A stretch of 64,000 bases of DNA from Erodium maritimum (GCA_963921825.1 OY997589.1:75810523-75874522), one strand, 5' to 3'; shown: positions 1-10,510, numbered from the stretch's first letter. Numbers and translations: made by a program. Notes: generated by a model from the letters alone, not told the origin.

Positions 1-432
1 GAGTTCTTGGTCGGAGACCATGTATTTTTGATGGTGAGCCCGAAGAAGGGCCTACTGCGGTTCAATCGCGGCGGAGGCAAACTGTCACCGCGCTTCATTG
101 GACCATTTGAGATCTTGGATAGAGTTGGAGCTGTGGCTTATCGGTTAGCTTTGCCACCGCAGCTTGGGAACGTGCATAACGTTTTCCATGTGTCCCAACT
201 GCGGAAGTACACGGCAGATCCCTCTCACGTTATCGAGTGGGCAGACATCGAGGTAGCCGATGATGTCTCTTATGAGGAGCAGCCCATAAGGATTGTGGAT
301 ACGGGAGAGAAGGTCCTACGGAAGACTACTATACCTTTGGTTCGAGTGCAATGGAAGCACCAGGGAGCGGACTCGACCTGGGAGCGAGAGGACGAGATCC
401 GAGAGAAGTACCCCCACCTGTTCGACCCTTGA
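1..432 (+). CDS. Ty3/gypsy chromovirus pol polyprotein, C-terminal end (5' partial)
   Basis: Frame 1 is open from the first base of the window to a stop at 430-432, so this is the tail of a longer pol gene that starts to the left. Residues about 25-70 carry the integrase C-terminal GPY/F-type module (FIGPFEIL, then NVFHVSQLRKY). Residues about 93-140 look like a chromodomain, with VRVQW followed by STWERE and a final KYPHLF. That combination marks the chromovirus branch of Ty3/gypsy elements, where the chromodomain guides integration into chromatin. No internal stop is seen in this part. A purine-rich tract and a long LTR follow directly, as expected. The Tekay/Del clade is my inference from the chromodomain plus the unusually long LTR. 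Confidence 0.9.
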   Translation, partial: EFLVGDHVFLMVSPKKGLLRFNRGGGKLSPRFIGPFEILDRVGAVAYRLALPPQLGNVHNVFHVSQLRKYTADPSHVIEWADIEVADDVSYEEQPIRIVDTGEKVLRKTTIPLVRVQWKHQGADSTWEREDEIREKYPHLFDP

Positions 433-468
433 GGTACTTTTGCTTTTAATTTCGAGGACAAAATTCTT

Positions 469-482
469 TTAAGGGGGTAGAT
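469..482 (+). other. Polypurine tract before the 3' LTR
   Basis: The purine-rich stretch aagggggtagat lies directly before the TGTAAGAACC start of the LTR and 37 bases after the pol stop. This is the usual position of the plus-strand priming site of an LTR retrotransposon. Confidence 0.7.
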
Positions 483-1334
483 TGTAAGAACCGCTCCCGG
501 TCAATCCCGGTCGAACCGGTGAATTCTAGACAAGTTTGACTTTCGGCCGGAAAAGTCAACCGATGACTCAAGAAGTCATTCGGGACCTTTCCGGGGCCCA
601 AAAAGCTTAATCGTCATCACGGTTAGCTTAGTTGAGCCGTTTCCTTCAGTTTGACTGTAATATTGGTTAGGTCAGATTTCGGTCAAACTTAGACTTTATA
701 TCAGTTATTTTTCCGATAAAATCTTGGAAAGCTGGAAATTAATTAAATTGACCCCACATGACACTTGTCATGGTTGGCTTGGAGGATGAAAGAGGGGCTT
801 CAATTGACCCTTTATACCCTCCCAACTTACCTTTAAAGGGATAGGACCTTAAGGGCTTTTTGGTAATTGGACAAAATAGGTCATTTAAAGCAACATGACC
901 ACACAACTCAGCTCATTCCTTCTTGTGGCAGCCGAAAATCACCAAGGGAGAAGAGGAGAAGAGCTCATTTCTTGAGGAAGAAGAAAGAGAGGAAAGTTAG
1001 CATTTTGGAGCTTGTTCTTAGTCCTTTTGCCTCCATTTTCCTTCCATCTTCATCATCTCACCTTCCTAGAGGTATGGATGCTCTTAACTCTCCAATTCAT
1101 CTACTCTCCAATTTTGGTTTTTGTGGGTTTTTGGCTTAAAGTTGAAGAACTAGCATTTTTGGTTGTTGCTTGGAGAAGAAGTAGTGAAGTAGGTTGCTTG
1201 GATTGTGTTTTTGGTTGAAGTTTTGATGAACCCATTGAGGGTGTTGATGTTTGGAGACTTTTGATGAACATTTTGGAGTTAGAAGGACTTGGAAATGTGG
1301 TTTTTGATTTGATTTTCATGAAACTCGAGCTGGG

Positions 1335-1600
1335 GAAGAAAGGGGGAGAACCTGGACTGGTTCGCTACGGAGCGTGACCCGGACCGGGCCCTGTGCCGGC
1401 ATGGAAGGCCGCACGGAACGGGCCAGGTACCGGCACGGCGTGCTGCGCGGAACGGGCATGAGTCCGGCACGGAACCTCGCACGGTCCGTGTCAGACTCCG
1501 GGCCGGTGCGTCGCACGGTCCGTGCTGGTTACCGGGCCGGTCTGTGACACGGTCCGTGCCAGGTTCCAGCACGGCCTGTGCTACGGTCAGGGCCACCTTC
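1335..1600. repeat. GC-rich degenerate repeat block inside the LTR
   Basis: Short motifs such as cacggtccgtg, cggcacgg and gggccggt recur in both orientations, and cacggtccgtg is itself nearly palindromic. The block is far more GC-rich than its surroundings. The solo LTR at 45990-49369 has a different GC-rich repeat block at the corresponding place (48285-48560). Confidence 0.6.
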
Positions 1601-2575
1601 CGGATCAGACCTCCAGACCCAAAAACCCTTCCTTTTAGCCCATTTCGATTTCTAGATCACTTCTTTGAACTTGTTTCCATTGCTTGAGGATTGTTCTGTA
1701 AATTTTGGTTGAGGAACACTTCGTTGGGTTACTAATTTTGGTATTGTTGTGGTCCAAGACCGTGAGCCCGAGCTCAAGAGAAGGAAAGGCCTTGGACCCG
1801 AGTTAGAGAGCCGAAGATCACTCCGGAACCCGTGTGAAGAACGGAGGAGAGACTAACCGGCTTTACAGCAGAGTTTTAGAGGAAGACCGCAAGGTAGGGA
1901 AAGTCCTAACTACTCGAGTATTTTCATTACTAGTATGCCTATTAGGTTAATAAAATCGGAAAGGTCCTAGAATTTCATATAGGATGCGAATAACTAGAAT
2001 AATAGTCTTTCAATTACTAATAATCGGATGTGTCTAGTATGCATGCATAGGATGAGAATAACTAGTGTAACTCGCTTTCAATACTTGGGAATTGTTTTAC
2101 TAGTAGAGAGGCCGTGATGAGCCCTCGGATTAGTTGTTGTGTTAGGTTCACATGCTTGGTTGCCTAGTTTGGATAAGTTAAGAGTCTAACGAACTAGCTA
2201 AATCGTATGCTTGATTGATTGATTGAATGGTTACATGATTGGTTGATTGATTGAATGTTGAATGATTGAATGCTTGAACGGATGATCGAGTATGACTGAT
2301 TGTCCCAAACGGTACGATCAGGTGATCGATGGACCGATGGATCGTGGCAGGTAAGTATAACGGTAAGTGTAAGGATTAAATGGATGGCTTTGGTGTGTTG
2401 TGGTGAAAGTGTGATTCGATAAGCGTTGGTTAGTTGATGTGTTATGGTGTGTTTCTCTTATTCTTATTCTTAAGTTGTTTGGTTGTTCGGTATGGTACTT
2501 ACATCGGGGGGTAATCTGGTGGTGTTATAATATTTGGTGTTGGCGGTTCCAGCGGGATAATGATTGGATATTGGA

Positions 2576-2888
2576 CCCTGCGGAGCATTGATTATTGGAG
2601 CCTGCGGGGAATTGATTATTGGAGCCTGCGGGGAATTGATTATTGGAGCCTGCGGACATTGATTATTGGAGCCTGCGGGGCGTTGATTATTGGAGCCTGC
2701 GGGAATTGATTATTAGAGCCTGCGGGCATTGGTATTGGACCCTGCGGGGCGTTGATTATTGGAGCCTGCGGGCATTGATTATTGGACCATGCGGGGCATT
2801 GGTTAACGGAGCCTGCGGGCAACTAGATGGTTTACCCTGCGGGGAAATGGTTACTTGTGGTTTCACCCAAGTGTATGCGTCCTGCGGG
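2576..2888 (+). repeat. Tandem array of about 12 units, 22-24 bp each, in the LTR
   Basis: The unit is roughly cctgcggggaattgatta followed by ttggag. It repeats head to tail with small substitutions, such as gcgttg or acattg in place of gaattg, and becomes irregular after 2800. It lies in the 3' third of the LTR. Confidence 0.85.
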
Positions 2889-3644
2889 AGCACTTCCTTG
2901 GTTTCCTATGACATATGGTCCTTTGGAGGCATTTCCGAGAATTCCTACGATAAGCGTCCCTCTGGGATTGTTTCCGATGCCCCGATGTATGTGCCTCCTC
3001 TAGATCAAGGGAAAATCTTATATGATATGGGTACTCTGGTGGATCGTAATATGGGAACCGATGTGACACCAGAATCTATCCGTGGATCGGAGGTTTGAGA
3101 AAGCAAGTGGTTGGTGTGATATTAATTGCTCCCATTGTAGTAGTTATGATTCGTTTATAGTACTTTTCATGGAATCGTTTAATGTACTGTTATCCTTGAG
3201 AATGCGGTACTATTCTTATTTATTCTGATTATTAGTATTTTCATTGTTATTAGTATTTAAATCGTTATTTTCGCTATCTTGTTAAAGCGCCTTTATTATT
3301 GATCTAAAGGTTAAATTGTTTGCGATTTTTCCCTACTGAGCGTAAGCTCACCCCTATGGTTTTCTTACTGTCTTTACAGGCGTACCCGATGTCTAGAGAG
3401 TTTGAGGCTCGGGAGCTTCTGAATGTCTTGGGGATTATTCTAGAGTTGTGTTGGTCTTTTGTACTAAACATTATTTATCTTGCACTTTATGTCGAGTTTT
3501 GACTCATATTTGAGGTTTTCGAATTATTTATTTTTGATGGAGTTTATTTTGAAATGTTTAAGGATTTATCTTTTGGTTATTACTTTCTATTATTAACTCA
3601 GGTCACGTCTCGAGTCCGGTCAAAGCCGGATTTGGGGTGTGACA

Positions 3645-5050
3645 CGAGCGAGGTAAAGTAGGTTGACTATTGGACGACCTGGATATTAAGTGACCCACCT
3701 ACCCCCCCCCCCCCCCCCCCCCACACACACACAAAAAAACACAATAACCTGATGTGAAGCTCTAGTATATGGACAACCTCCCCACTATCCCCAGTCAACA
3801 TCAATGTAGGAGATAAGACTCGAAGTTGATGATCGAGAAAGATGAAAACCTTAATGCAATGTGCCTTGAACATAACGAATAACTCGTTTGAGAGCTCGTA
3901 AATGGATATCACGAGGATCATGCATGTGCAAGCATGTATGTTGAATTGCGTAAGCAATATTAGGTCCGGTAAATGTGAGACATTGCAAAGCTACGAGCCT
4001 CCGGTCAAACTACTATAATGGGACGACTAATCAACCGGATGAGAACCTAAAGAGTTGATCTTTGATTCGGTGTCTAAAGGTGTGGAAGCAAGAGAACAAA
4101 CTGAATACTAGCCTGGGCAATAATATCCTCTGCATATTTCTACTGAGACAAAAATAGACCTTAAACGGCACATGTAACAACAATACCCAAAAAATAGATC
4201 AAGGCACCCAAGTCTTTCATCGCAAACTCCTTATCCAAGAGAGACATAATTCATAGTCGTAGTTTGTAAGACGGGGCAATAAGAATTATGTCATCAACAT
4301 ATAAGAGGACATAAGCAGTGTCATGTCCGTTGTGGTAGATAAATAACGAGTGATCCGACCTGCTATGAAAAAAGCCAATAGTTGAGACGTAGTTAGTGAA
4401 ACACTGATATCAATCCCGTGGTGCCTACTTTAGACCATATAAAGATTTTTGTAATAAGAAAACATGATCAGGAAATTCATGACTTTAAAACCCCATAGTT
4501 TTATACATGTATATTGTTTCAGAAAGATGCCCATGAAAAAACATGTTCTTAACATCCAGTTGGTGAATGGACCAAGAACGCGATGCTCAGACGAGTGCAA
4601 ATGGTGGCTGATTTCACTACCAGACTAATCGTCTCGACACAATCAACTCCAACTTGCTGAGACTTGTCATCACCAACAAGTCGAGCTTTATACCGCTCAA
4701 AAGACGGTCATACCACTTTATATGTCTAAAAATATACATACATCGAATAACATTAGTATTAGGAGGTTGGGGCATCAAAATCCAAGTCAAATTGAGTCAA
4801 GAAACACATGGGAGATGGTGTGGTAGTGGAGGATAAATTTAAGCGCTCAATGGGTTTTACAATACCAACTTTTCCACAAGTAGTCATGCGATAGATGTTG
4901 ATGGGTCAATTTGAAGGTGAGTCTCGAGTATATATGTTTTTTTTTTGGTGGTGATTCGACTATAGTAGGTAAAGTGGAAACAAATTGTGGGGATGAGTTC
5001 AGAAGTGGACTTGGTGGTGGTGTATTAGGTGAATGAGTAGATGGGGTATG
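3645..5050 (-). pseudogene. Copia reverse transcriptase and RNase H remnant
   Basis: The minus strand just right of the gypsy LTR reads LISRSSNSQPTLPRS, close to the RNase H motif of copia elements (LISW then R-Q-T-L-S-R-S). The gypsy insertion interrupts it at that point. Upstream, about 3957-3760, shifted frames give pieces resembling the RT-RNase H connection (HDPRD-like, then LKR.RYV-like and DVDW-like). From 4000 to 5050 I can see only scattered short matches, and no intact YVDD block. The segment is heavily decayed and non-functional. Confidence 0.6.
3702..3722. repeat. Poly(C) run of 21 followed by an AC repeat
   Basis: Twenty-one consecutive C are followed by acacacacac. The tract sits in the decayed copia element near its junction with the gypsy LTR. 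It is one of three long C runs in this window. Confidence 0.95.
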
Positions 5051-5056
5051 TATGGA

Positions 5057-6205
5057 CTAATCAGGGGATAAATAGGAGGTGTGGTAACAATGATGAAGGA
5101 TTGGTGGTAGATATTCATCATAAAAAGTAAAGGCAGTTTTCAGTGTTTGGTCGGTGGTTTGGAATGGGAACATGATCTCTTCAAACACATCATGTCTACA
5201 GGTAATGATTTTACCTGCCACCAAGTTAAAACACTTGTAACCCATGTGATCAGACGGAAACCTCATAGAAACACAAGGTACATAACGATGATGTAGTTTG
5301 TGATTTGTGGAAGAAGGAAGTAAAGGAAAACAAAGACATACAAACACACGAAGATGAGAATAAGATGGTGTGATACGGTAAAGTACGTTTGTAGGAGAAA
5401 AAGAACCTGAAACAATATTAGGTAGAATGTTATGAAGATATGTAGCCATAAGAAGAGCATGATGCCCGAAAACATGAGGCATGATAAATGACACATGATG
5501 GTGCGGATGATATAATTAATAGTTCTTAACTTACGCTCCATTTTTCCATTTGGAGAAGATGTGTGTGGACAAGAAAACATGAACACCATACTGTTAGTGG
5601 AATAAAATTTGTGAAATGAAGTGTTATCAAATTCTTTCCCGTTATCCCACTGAAAAGATTTAATATGACAATAAAATTGTGTCCGTCAAAGGTACTGAAT
5701 GATAAAAAGGTAGAGAAAACCTGGTATTTACTACCCAACGAAAATGTCCATAGAAAATTAGAGAAGTCATCAAGGAAAATAAGGTAATATTTATACCCAG
5801 AGGAACTCGAAATTGGTGAAGTTCATAAGTGGCAATGAACAATGTCAAAGGGAGAAGATGTAAAGGTGTTAGACGAGAAAAATGGTAAATGAAAACGTTT
5901 CCCATAAATACAAGAATGAAAAATAGTTCTCATGTTCTTATTACAAGGAATTAATTATTAGGGGAAAAAAGAACTAAAAACAGCTGAGCTAGGATGACCC
6001 AACGGTTCATGCCAAAGTGTAGAAGACAAACCAATAAATAAAACTGGAGAGGAAAATGAGGATGAGCCGAACACGTGACTGGATAAAGATCGCATGTATT
6101 ATTGCATCTCATAAGAGAGATTCTCGTCTGATAATCCTTTACAGAAAAACCAAAAAGATTAAATTTAAAGGAAATAAAGTTTTCAGTGACGAATCGACAA
6201 ACCAA
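5057..6205 (-). pseudogene. Copia integrase and GAG-pre-integrase remnant
   Basis: Overlapping minus-strand frames (5057-5494, 5263-5589, 5526-5738) together give the integrase core with CPHTSSPNGKMERKLRTIN, the hallmark block around the catalytic glutamate (E-R-K). HALLMATYLHNILP and the P.NVLY segment follow. Frame changes near 5480 and 5570 split the domain. 5951-6205 matches the region between protease and integrase (GAG-pre-integrase): LCHFGMNRW-like text stands where a zinc-binding HAR.GH motif would be. Integrase inserts element cDNA into the host genome; this copy cannot encode one. Confidence 0.8.
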
Positions 6206-6455
6206 AAATAAGGTTTTTAATCAGCTTTAGGGCATGAAGAACATCATTCAGTTTTAAAGGTGGATTAGAGTTAGGTAATTTGGTGTGTCCATGACCCAAA
6301 ATTGGGATACCATTGCCATTAACCACAGTAATGTGATGAGTATTACTGGAATTCATATAAGATGATAGAATACCTAAGTTGGACGTCATATGAGAGGATG
6401 TATCCAAGTCCATGTGCCAATTGTTATCCGGGGAACGTAAATTCATAGACTGCAT
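6183..6455 (-). pseudogene. Copia protease region remnant
   Basis: The 90-residue minus-strand frame contains WHMDLDTSSHMTSN, matching the W-x-x-D-(S/T)-G-A-S-x-H-M protease active-site block with the G-A pair changed to T-S. It then has THHITVVNGNGIPILGHGHT and LNDVLHALKLIKNLI, which are standard copia protease-to-integrase text. The catalytic motif DTSS instead of D(S/T)GA suggests it is inactive. Confidence 0.8.
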
Positions 6456-6468
6456 AACAACTTGAATA

Positions 6469-7530
6469 TCATATGAGATTGATGTATTGGCATGAGCTTG
6501 TGTAAAATGAGCCTAAAGTAGAGGCCTTGGGCCAAGTAGTCCTAATAGAGAAGACAGATGTTGCATCTAAGAAGACGCAATCGTAGGGTACATGCAAGGA
6601 GGAGTTCCCCAAATTACTTGTTGTTGTTGCAGAAAGCTCTGGGACGAAACGATGTACCCCGAGATGATTTGTTCTCCCCCTGGTAAGATCCACGACCATG
6701 AGCACCTCGGGCAGCTCCGCGATCAGTATAAGGACGTGATTTCTGATCGATTTGCATCCACTACTAGATGGGATATAAGGATAGCTGAGCCAGAAAACAT
6801 AGAGGCAACACATGCTTGCTTGGCTTTCCTGGTTTCCTCCAAAAGATCTGGCTTCATATAAATGAGGAACGGGGTTGCTTTGTTGAATGTGAGTTGTAAC
6901 CCCGTCATAGCTTTCTAGGAGGCCAATGATGAGCTAAAGAACCCATCGTTACTAAAAAACAAGAGCCCTAACATTCGCAAGTTGATCTACAAGCGATTTA
7001 AGCTCTTGATAATAAGCAGAGATGTTAGCAAATCATCTAAAGAAGATCCCAAGATAGGTAGAGTTTAGTTCGATCTGTAGAGTTTTAGTTCGATAATAGT
7101 CTAAAGAAGATCAGATGAAATTGTACCATAACTGCATCTAGACATTACCATATCTCAAGATAGGTGAGATATGGTTTTAACTACCAATATAGAAGAAGCG
7201 GCATCTAAGGACTTCCCCGTATAGTCTTCTCGGTAGAATCATGTTGAGCAATTGTGGAAGCATCATTTTGGTGAAGAAGACGAGATGACGTGCCAAAGAA
7301 CATGGTGAACCCTGCAATTTATTTGAAATAATTCGGTCCAAGAAGAATATTGGCCTTTTCTCCATTTCAAGGACAATTGGTGTGATAACCTTGATATTAG
7401 TAACAATGAGAGCTGAATGAAAGTTGGGATCATCTGTGGAAAAAGGATCAAGAAGAAAGCGAAAAGGGAGTAGAAAATAAATGCAAATATGTTAAAGCCC
7501 AATCCAACCCAAAAGCTCGAACTGATGGGT
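6469..7530 (-). pseudogene. Copia gag region remnant
   Basis: The stretch lies between the protease remnant and the primer-binding site, where gag belongs. Minus-strand frames show short low-confidence pieces such as KATPFLIYMKPDLLEETRKA. I cannot place a CCHC knuckle with confidence. The assignment rests mainly on position. Confidence 0.45.
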
Positions 7531-7547
7531 GGAGGCATCAAGATGTA

Positions 7548-7561
7548 TACTCTGATACTAT
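7548..7561 (-). other. Copia primer-binding site (initiator tRNA-Met type)
   Basis: The minus strand reads TAGTATCAGAGTA, close to TGGTATCAGAGC, the usual primer-binding site of plant copia elements for initiator tRNA-Met. The text upstream ends ...TTGTATCA, a plausible LTR 3' end. Confidence 0.7.
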
Positions 7562-8283
7562 GATACAATTCATATAATTGTGTTATTTTATCATTGATGT
7601 ATAGATGTATTTATACAATGAAAAACTACAAATGCATACCCTTAAGTTGAAACATTTATCTGATCTTTACCCTTAAGTTTTTTTAATTGATACATACCTA
7701 GAAGTTACAACTCGTAACTAGAAACCCCTTCCATCAGTTTTTTCATCCATTTTCTGTTAATCTTTTCAAAATACCTAAAATACCCTTAGTTACCATCTTA
7801 CCCTGATTTTTATTAAATAAAATTAAGAAAAGTATTATATAGATAATAAATAATAGTTTAAAAATAAAAAAGAAAGTAAAAAACATTTGGAACTTTACTC
7901 ATTTGCCCTTATATTTTAGAACAAAAGTAAAGATATTACTTTTCAAACCAAAAGACAAACACAGGAACCCAAAACGTCTCCTACTCTCAGAAGCTAACCC
8001 CAACCCCAAAAGAAGTTGATGCTTGAAGAAGATGATCCATAGTTGATGTTTGGAGCGAAAATCACTGACAGAGCTTAAAGATATGATAGTTTTTGACATA
8101 GAACAAAGCTTCAAGACCTTCAACCAGTGAGTTTAAGGTTTTGAAAATCATACTCTGAACTCACAGACTTCATAACCCCCAAACCTACCTCATATTTCTA
8201 TTCTTCAATCCAACCACACGTTTGAGCCTTCATCTTCTCCACCAAGCTCTACAACTCCACTAAAATTTACAACTTGACCAGTT

Positions 8284-8507
8284 TTATTTCAGATCCAAAT
8301 CTTTCTTCCTTTTTAGATTTGTGAGAGCACCACCAACGACCGTGAGATCGAACTCGTTGAGGTGGAGATAGCTAGTGGTCTTCATATTTGTTGGCTCGTA
8401 GGCGGGCTTTATCTCCGTCCAGAATCCGATGACAGTGGCGACGAAGAATATCAAAGGATTGTGGTTGAGGATGCCGTGGGTGAAGATTGTGCCCGTCTCT
8501 GTTCACC
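8284..8507 (-). pseudogene. Possible captured gene fragment inside the MULE
   Basis: A minus-strand frame of about 70 codons has a protein-like composition, including FVATVIGFWTEIKPAYEP and YLHLNEFDLTVVGGAL. It has no start codon at its upstream end, where a stop is immediate, as expected if one exon was captured. I do not recognise the family. A second minus-strand frame of 74 codons (7899-8123) lies further downstream. Mutator-like elements often carry host gene pieces, but this frame could be chance. Confidence 0.3.
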
Positions 8508-8783
8508 CTAGACACACCAAACTCACAACCCGATTCGACTTGAAATTTTCTAGGTTCAAGTTTTACAGATTTAGGGTTTGTTCTTCATCGTTTAGATTTG
8601 GACCCAAAGAGAATATGGGGGCTGGGGTTGCAGACCCGGCTGTGGGGGTTTGAATGATTATTTTTTTATTTTTTTGAAGAAAAACTAATCGATATTATAA
8701 AAATTAAAATAATTAATCAAACATATTAAATATTATTTTTAAAATTACTAAAAATAAATAAAATATATTAAAAGTAAATAAAT

Positions 8784-8817
<34 letters not shown>

Positions 8818-8819
<2 letters not shown>

Positions 8820-9329
8820 GTAGCTATCCAGTAAAAACCATCCTTATTGTGCAAACTACGAACCAATCTAAGCCACAGGATGCGATCAAAGTGACGTCAG
8901 CAGAGCGCGCGCGATGCTGACACGTGGCCGCTTCGTGCACGCCTTTGCCCGCGCGCGAGAGCGTGTTGACCACGCGCGCGCACAATGCTAATAGTTTGCG
9001 CGCGCGGGTGCTGATAGTTTAGCATAATGCCAAACTATCAGCACTGTGCGCGCCCACGTGTCAGCACCTGGTGAGTTCGTAGTTTGCACAATAAGGTGCG
9101 GTGTTTTATATATTTATTGCCCACATGTCAGCATCTGGTGCGCTCTGCTGACATCACTTTGGGCGGATCCTATGGCTCAGATTGGTTCGTAGTTTGCACA
9201 ATAAGGTGCGGTGTTTTATATATTTATTGCCCACATGTCAGCATCTGGTGCGCACTTTGGGCGGATACTATGGCTCAGATTGGTTCGTAGTTTGCACAAT
9301 GAGAGGTGGTTTGTACCTGATACCAACCC
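8818..9329. mobile_element. MITE inserted in a TA microsatellite, copy A
   Basis: It begins GGGTAGCTATCCAG and ends ACCAACCC, and is bordered on both sides by TA repeats. Its ends match, in opposite orientation, those of the element at 50736-51077. The interior is CpG-rich (runs of gcgcgc) and has a hairpin, gtgctgatagttta against ccaaactatcagcac near 9009-9045. It encodes nothing. Exact insertion within (TA)n resembles the rice Micron MITEs; that comparison is from family knowledge, not alignment. Confidence 0.8.
9075..9290 (+). repeat. Tandem duplication (110 bp, then 98 bp) inside MITE copy A
   Basis: The phrase gttcgtagtttgcacaat starts at 9075, 9185 and 9283. The first two copies are followed by the same aaggtgcggtgttttatata segment. 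The second unit has lost about 12 bp near the ctgctgacatca segment. Copy B at 50736 lacks the expansion. Confidence 0.9.
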
Positions 9330-9716
9330 TATATATATATATTAGAATATGAATTATAGTTTTATAAAAAAAATAGTTAGTTAATGAAAATTATATTTAG
9401 AATTAAAAATAATTTTAATAAGTTAAATTAAAATTTAAAAAAAATAATGAGAAAAAATAAATAAAGAAAAAGAATTAAAAATAAAGAAAAGAAATAAAAT
9501 AATTAAAGAAAAATAATGAAAAGGTTGTGTAATATTGGTAGATATTTTAGGGTATTTTCGTCATTCAACAAAAAAAGACTAACGTTCATTGACGAAAGGG
9601 GTTTCTGGTTACGAGTTGTAACTTCACGGTATGTATCAGTTAAAAAAACTTAAAGGTAAACATCAGTTAAACGTGTCAACTTAAGGGGGTGCATTTGTAG
9701 TTTTCCCTTTATACAA

Positions 9717-10053
9717 GTCTTTGATATTATCATATGCATGTAACTATAATTCAAATGAGAATATTTGAAATCAAATTAAATATATTCAAAATACAAAATA
9801 TGATAATGGTTATAAAAAAAACCAAAAAAAAACAATAGTAACAAACCTTTATTCCCAAACCACATCAACCAAACTTTACAAGGTTATGTGTGGCCTTGTT
9901 ATTTTGCTTGAGCACGACATAAACCAACACATCGCTCAAAACAACCAAAAATGATCACTACTCCCCAACATAAAACCCTTGAGGACCTTAGAGTAACGCC
10001 AATATACAAAGAACATCACATTTGAAACATTCGTTCCCACTAGTATCTCTCAT
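9717..10053. other. Remainder of the copia LTR region, no gene
   Basis: AT-rich sequence continues directly from the copia flank across the MULE insertion. I could not fix the outer LTR boundary. No coding feature is seen. Confidence 0.4.
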
Positions 10054-10510
10054 TCATCCCTTAAAAACACACGAATCCTGCCCTCCTTTAAAGCTAAACA
10101 ATATGTTAGATAAATCGAGAAGTTCCCTTATACGGAAACAGGCTCGAGCTCCCTCAATTTCCAACGACTGATCACGAACCCTCATGCCCAAACCTATATT
10201 GTATGTGCATACCCCGACATTCACATTGACCTTCAAGAACCCAACGGGAAAAGTAACTCATATACCAATTAACTATCGAGCCCAAATCCCTCCAATGTGT
10301 AGTCCTTTAAAGCGTGACAAATCATTCCATACTGAAAATAAAAGTCCGGGAGATGTTTGTAACAAAATATTTTCGAGATATGCTCCAAGCTTGCACCAAG
10401 TTGCACCCCCACACCTCGTTGAACTGGTTTCGTAATAATTATCTCAACTCTGATATGCAAGGTTTTTCCCCAGCCTTTACCATTCCCATCACAATCCTCT
10501 CTCAAACATT
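10054..10510 (-). pseudogene. DUF4283/zinc-knuckle (LINE ORF1-type) remnant
   Basis: The minus-strand frame 10269-10505 contains VQLGASLEHISKIFCYKHLP, then DFYFQYGMICHALKDY. That aligns with the knuckle found in plant DUF4283 proteins (Y-E-R-L-P-x-F-C-x-x-C-G-x-x-G-H-x-x-x-x-C). All three cysteines are tyrosine here, and the glycine before the histidine is cysteine. Such proteins are the ORF1-like RNA-binding products of plant LINEs and their derivatives. Downstream frames to 10054 are broken. The loss of every metal ligand cysteine means it is dead. Confidence 0.65.

Larger units (their letters stand above)
483..3644 (+). mobile_element. 3' LTR of the Ty3/gypsy chromovirus (3,162 bp)
   Basis: It starts TGTAAGAACC just after the polypurine tract and ends GGGGTGTGACA, giving the TGT...ACA termini of LTRs. 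The last 40 bases (cgagtccggtcaaagccgga and onward) reappear in reverse complement at the start of the solo LTR at 45990, which supports this boundary. About 3.1 kb is long for an LTR and fits the Tekay/Del clade. It contains a GC-rich degenerate repeat block (1335-1600) and a 23-bp tandem array (2576-2888). A TATA-like tttatacc lies near 812. The ORFs inside it have no recognisable domain. The 5' LTR is outside the window, so a target duplication cannot be checked. Confidence 0.88.
3645..7609 (-). mobile_element. Decayed Ty1/copia retrotransposon, minus strand
   Basis: Read on the minus strand from right to left it shows, in copia order: a primer-binding site (7548-7561), gag remnants, a protease region, the GAG-pre-integrase segment, the integrase core and an RT-RNase H tail. 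That order, with integrase before reverse transcriptase, defines Ty1/copia. Every domain is broken by frameshifts and stops. The low-coordinate end is cut in the RNase H region by the gypsy element. The 5' LTR region is split by the Mutator-like element at 7619-9707 and continues after 9716. Confidence 0.85.
7619..9707. mobile_element. Non-autonomous Mutator-like element (MULE) with 9-bp target duplication
   Basis: The left end reads TGAAAAACTACAAATGCA. The reverse complement of the right end reads GGGAAAACTACAAATGCA. The similarity continues for about 115 bp with few mismatches (roughly 7619-7735 against 9595-9707). The flanks carry the identical 9-mer tttatacaa at 7610-7618 and 9708-9716. 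Long terminal inverted repeats plus a 9-bp duplication define Mutator-like elements. The 2,089-bp body has no transposase. It holds a possible captured coding fragment (8284-8507) and a nested MITE (8818-9329). The host site is the LTR region of the copia element, since the flanks read through once the MULE is removed. Confidence 0.93.

Noticed and set aside
2576-2888. Regular 22-24-bp units resembling a repeat-spacer array (CRISPR-like at first sight)
   Set aside because: The units are contiguous without unique spacers, lie inside an LTR and in a plant genome. A simple tandem array explains them.
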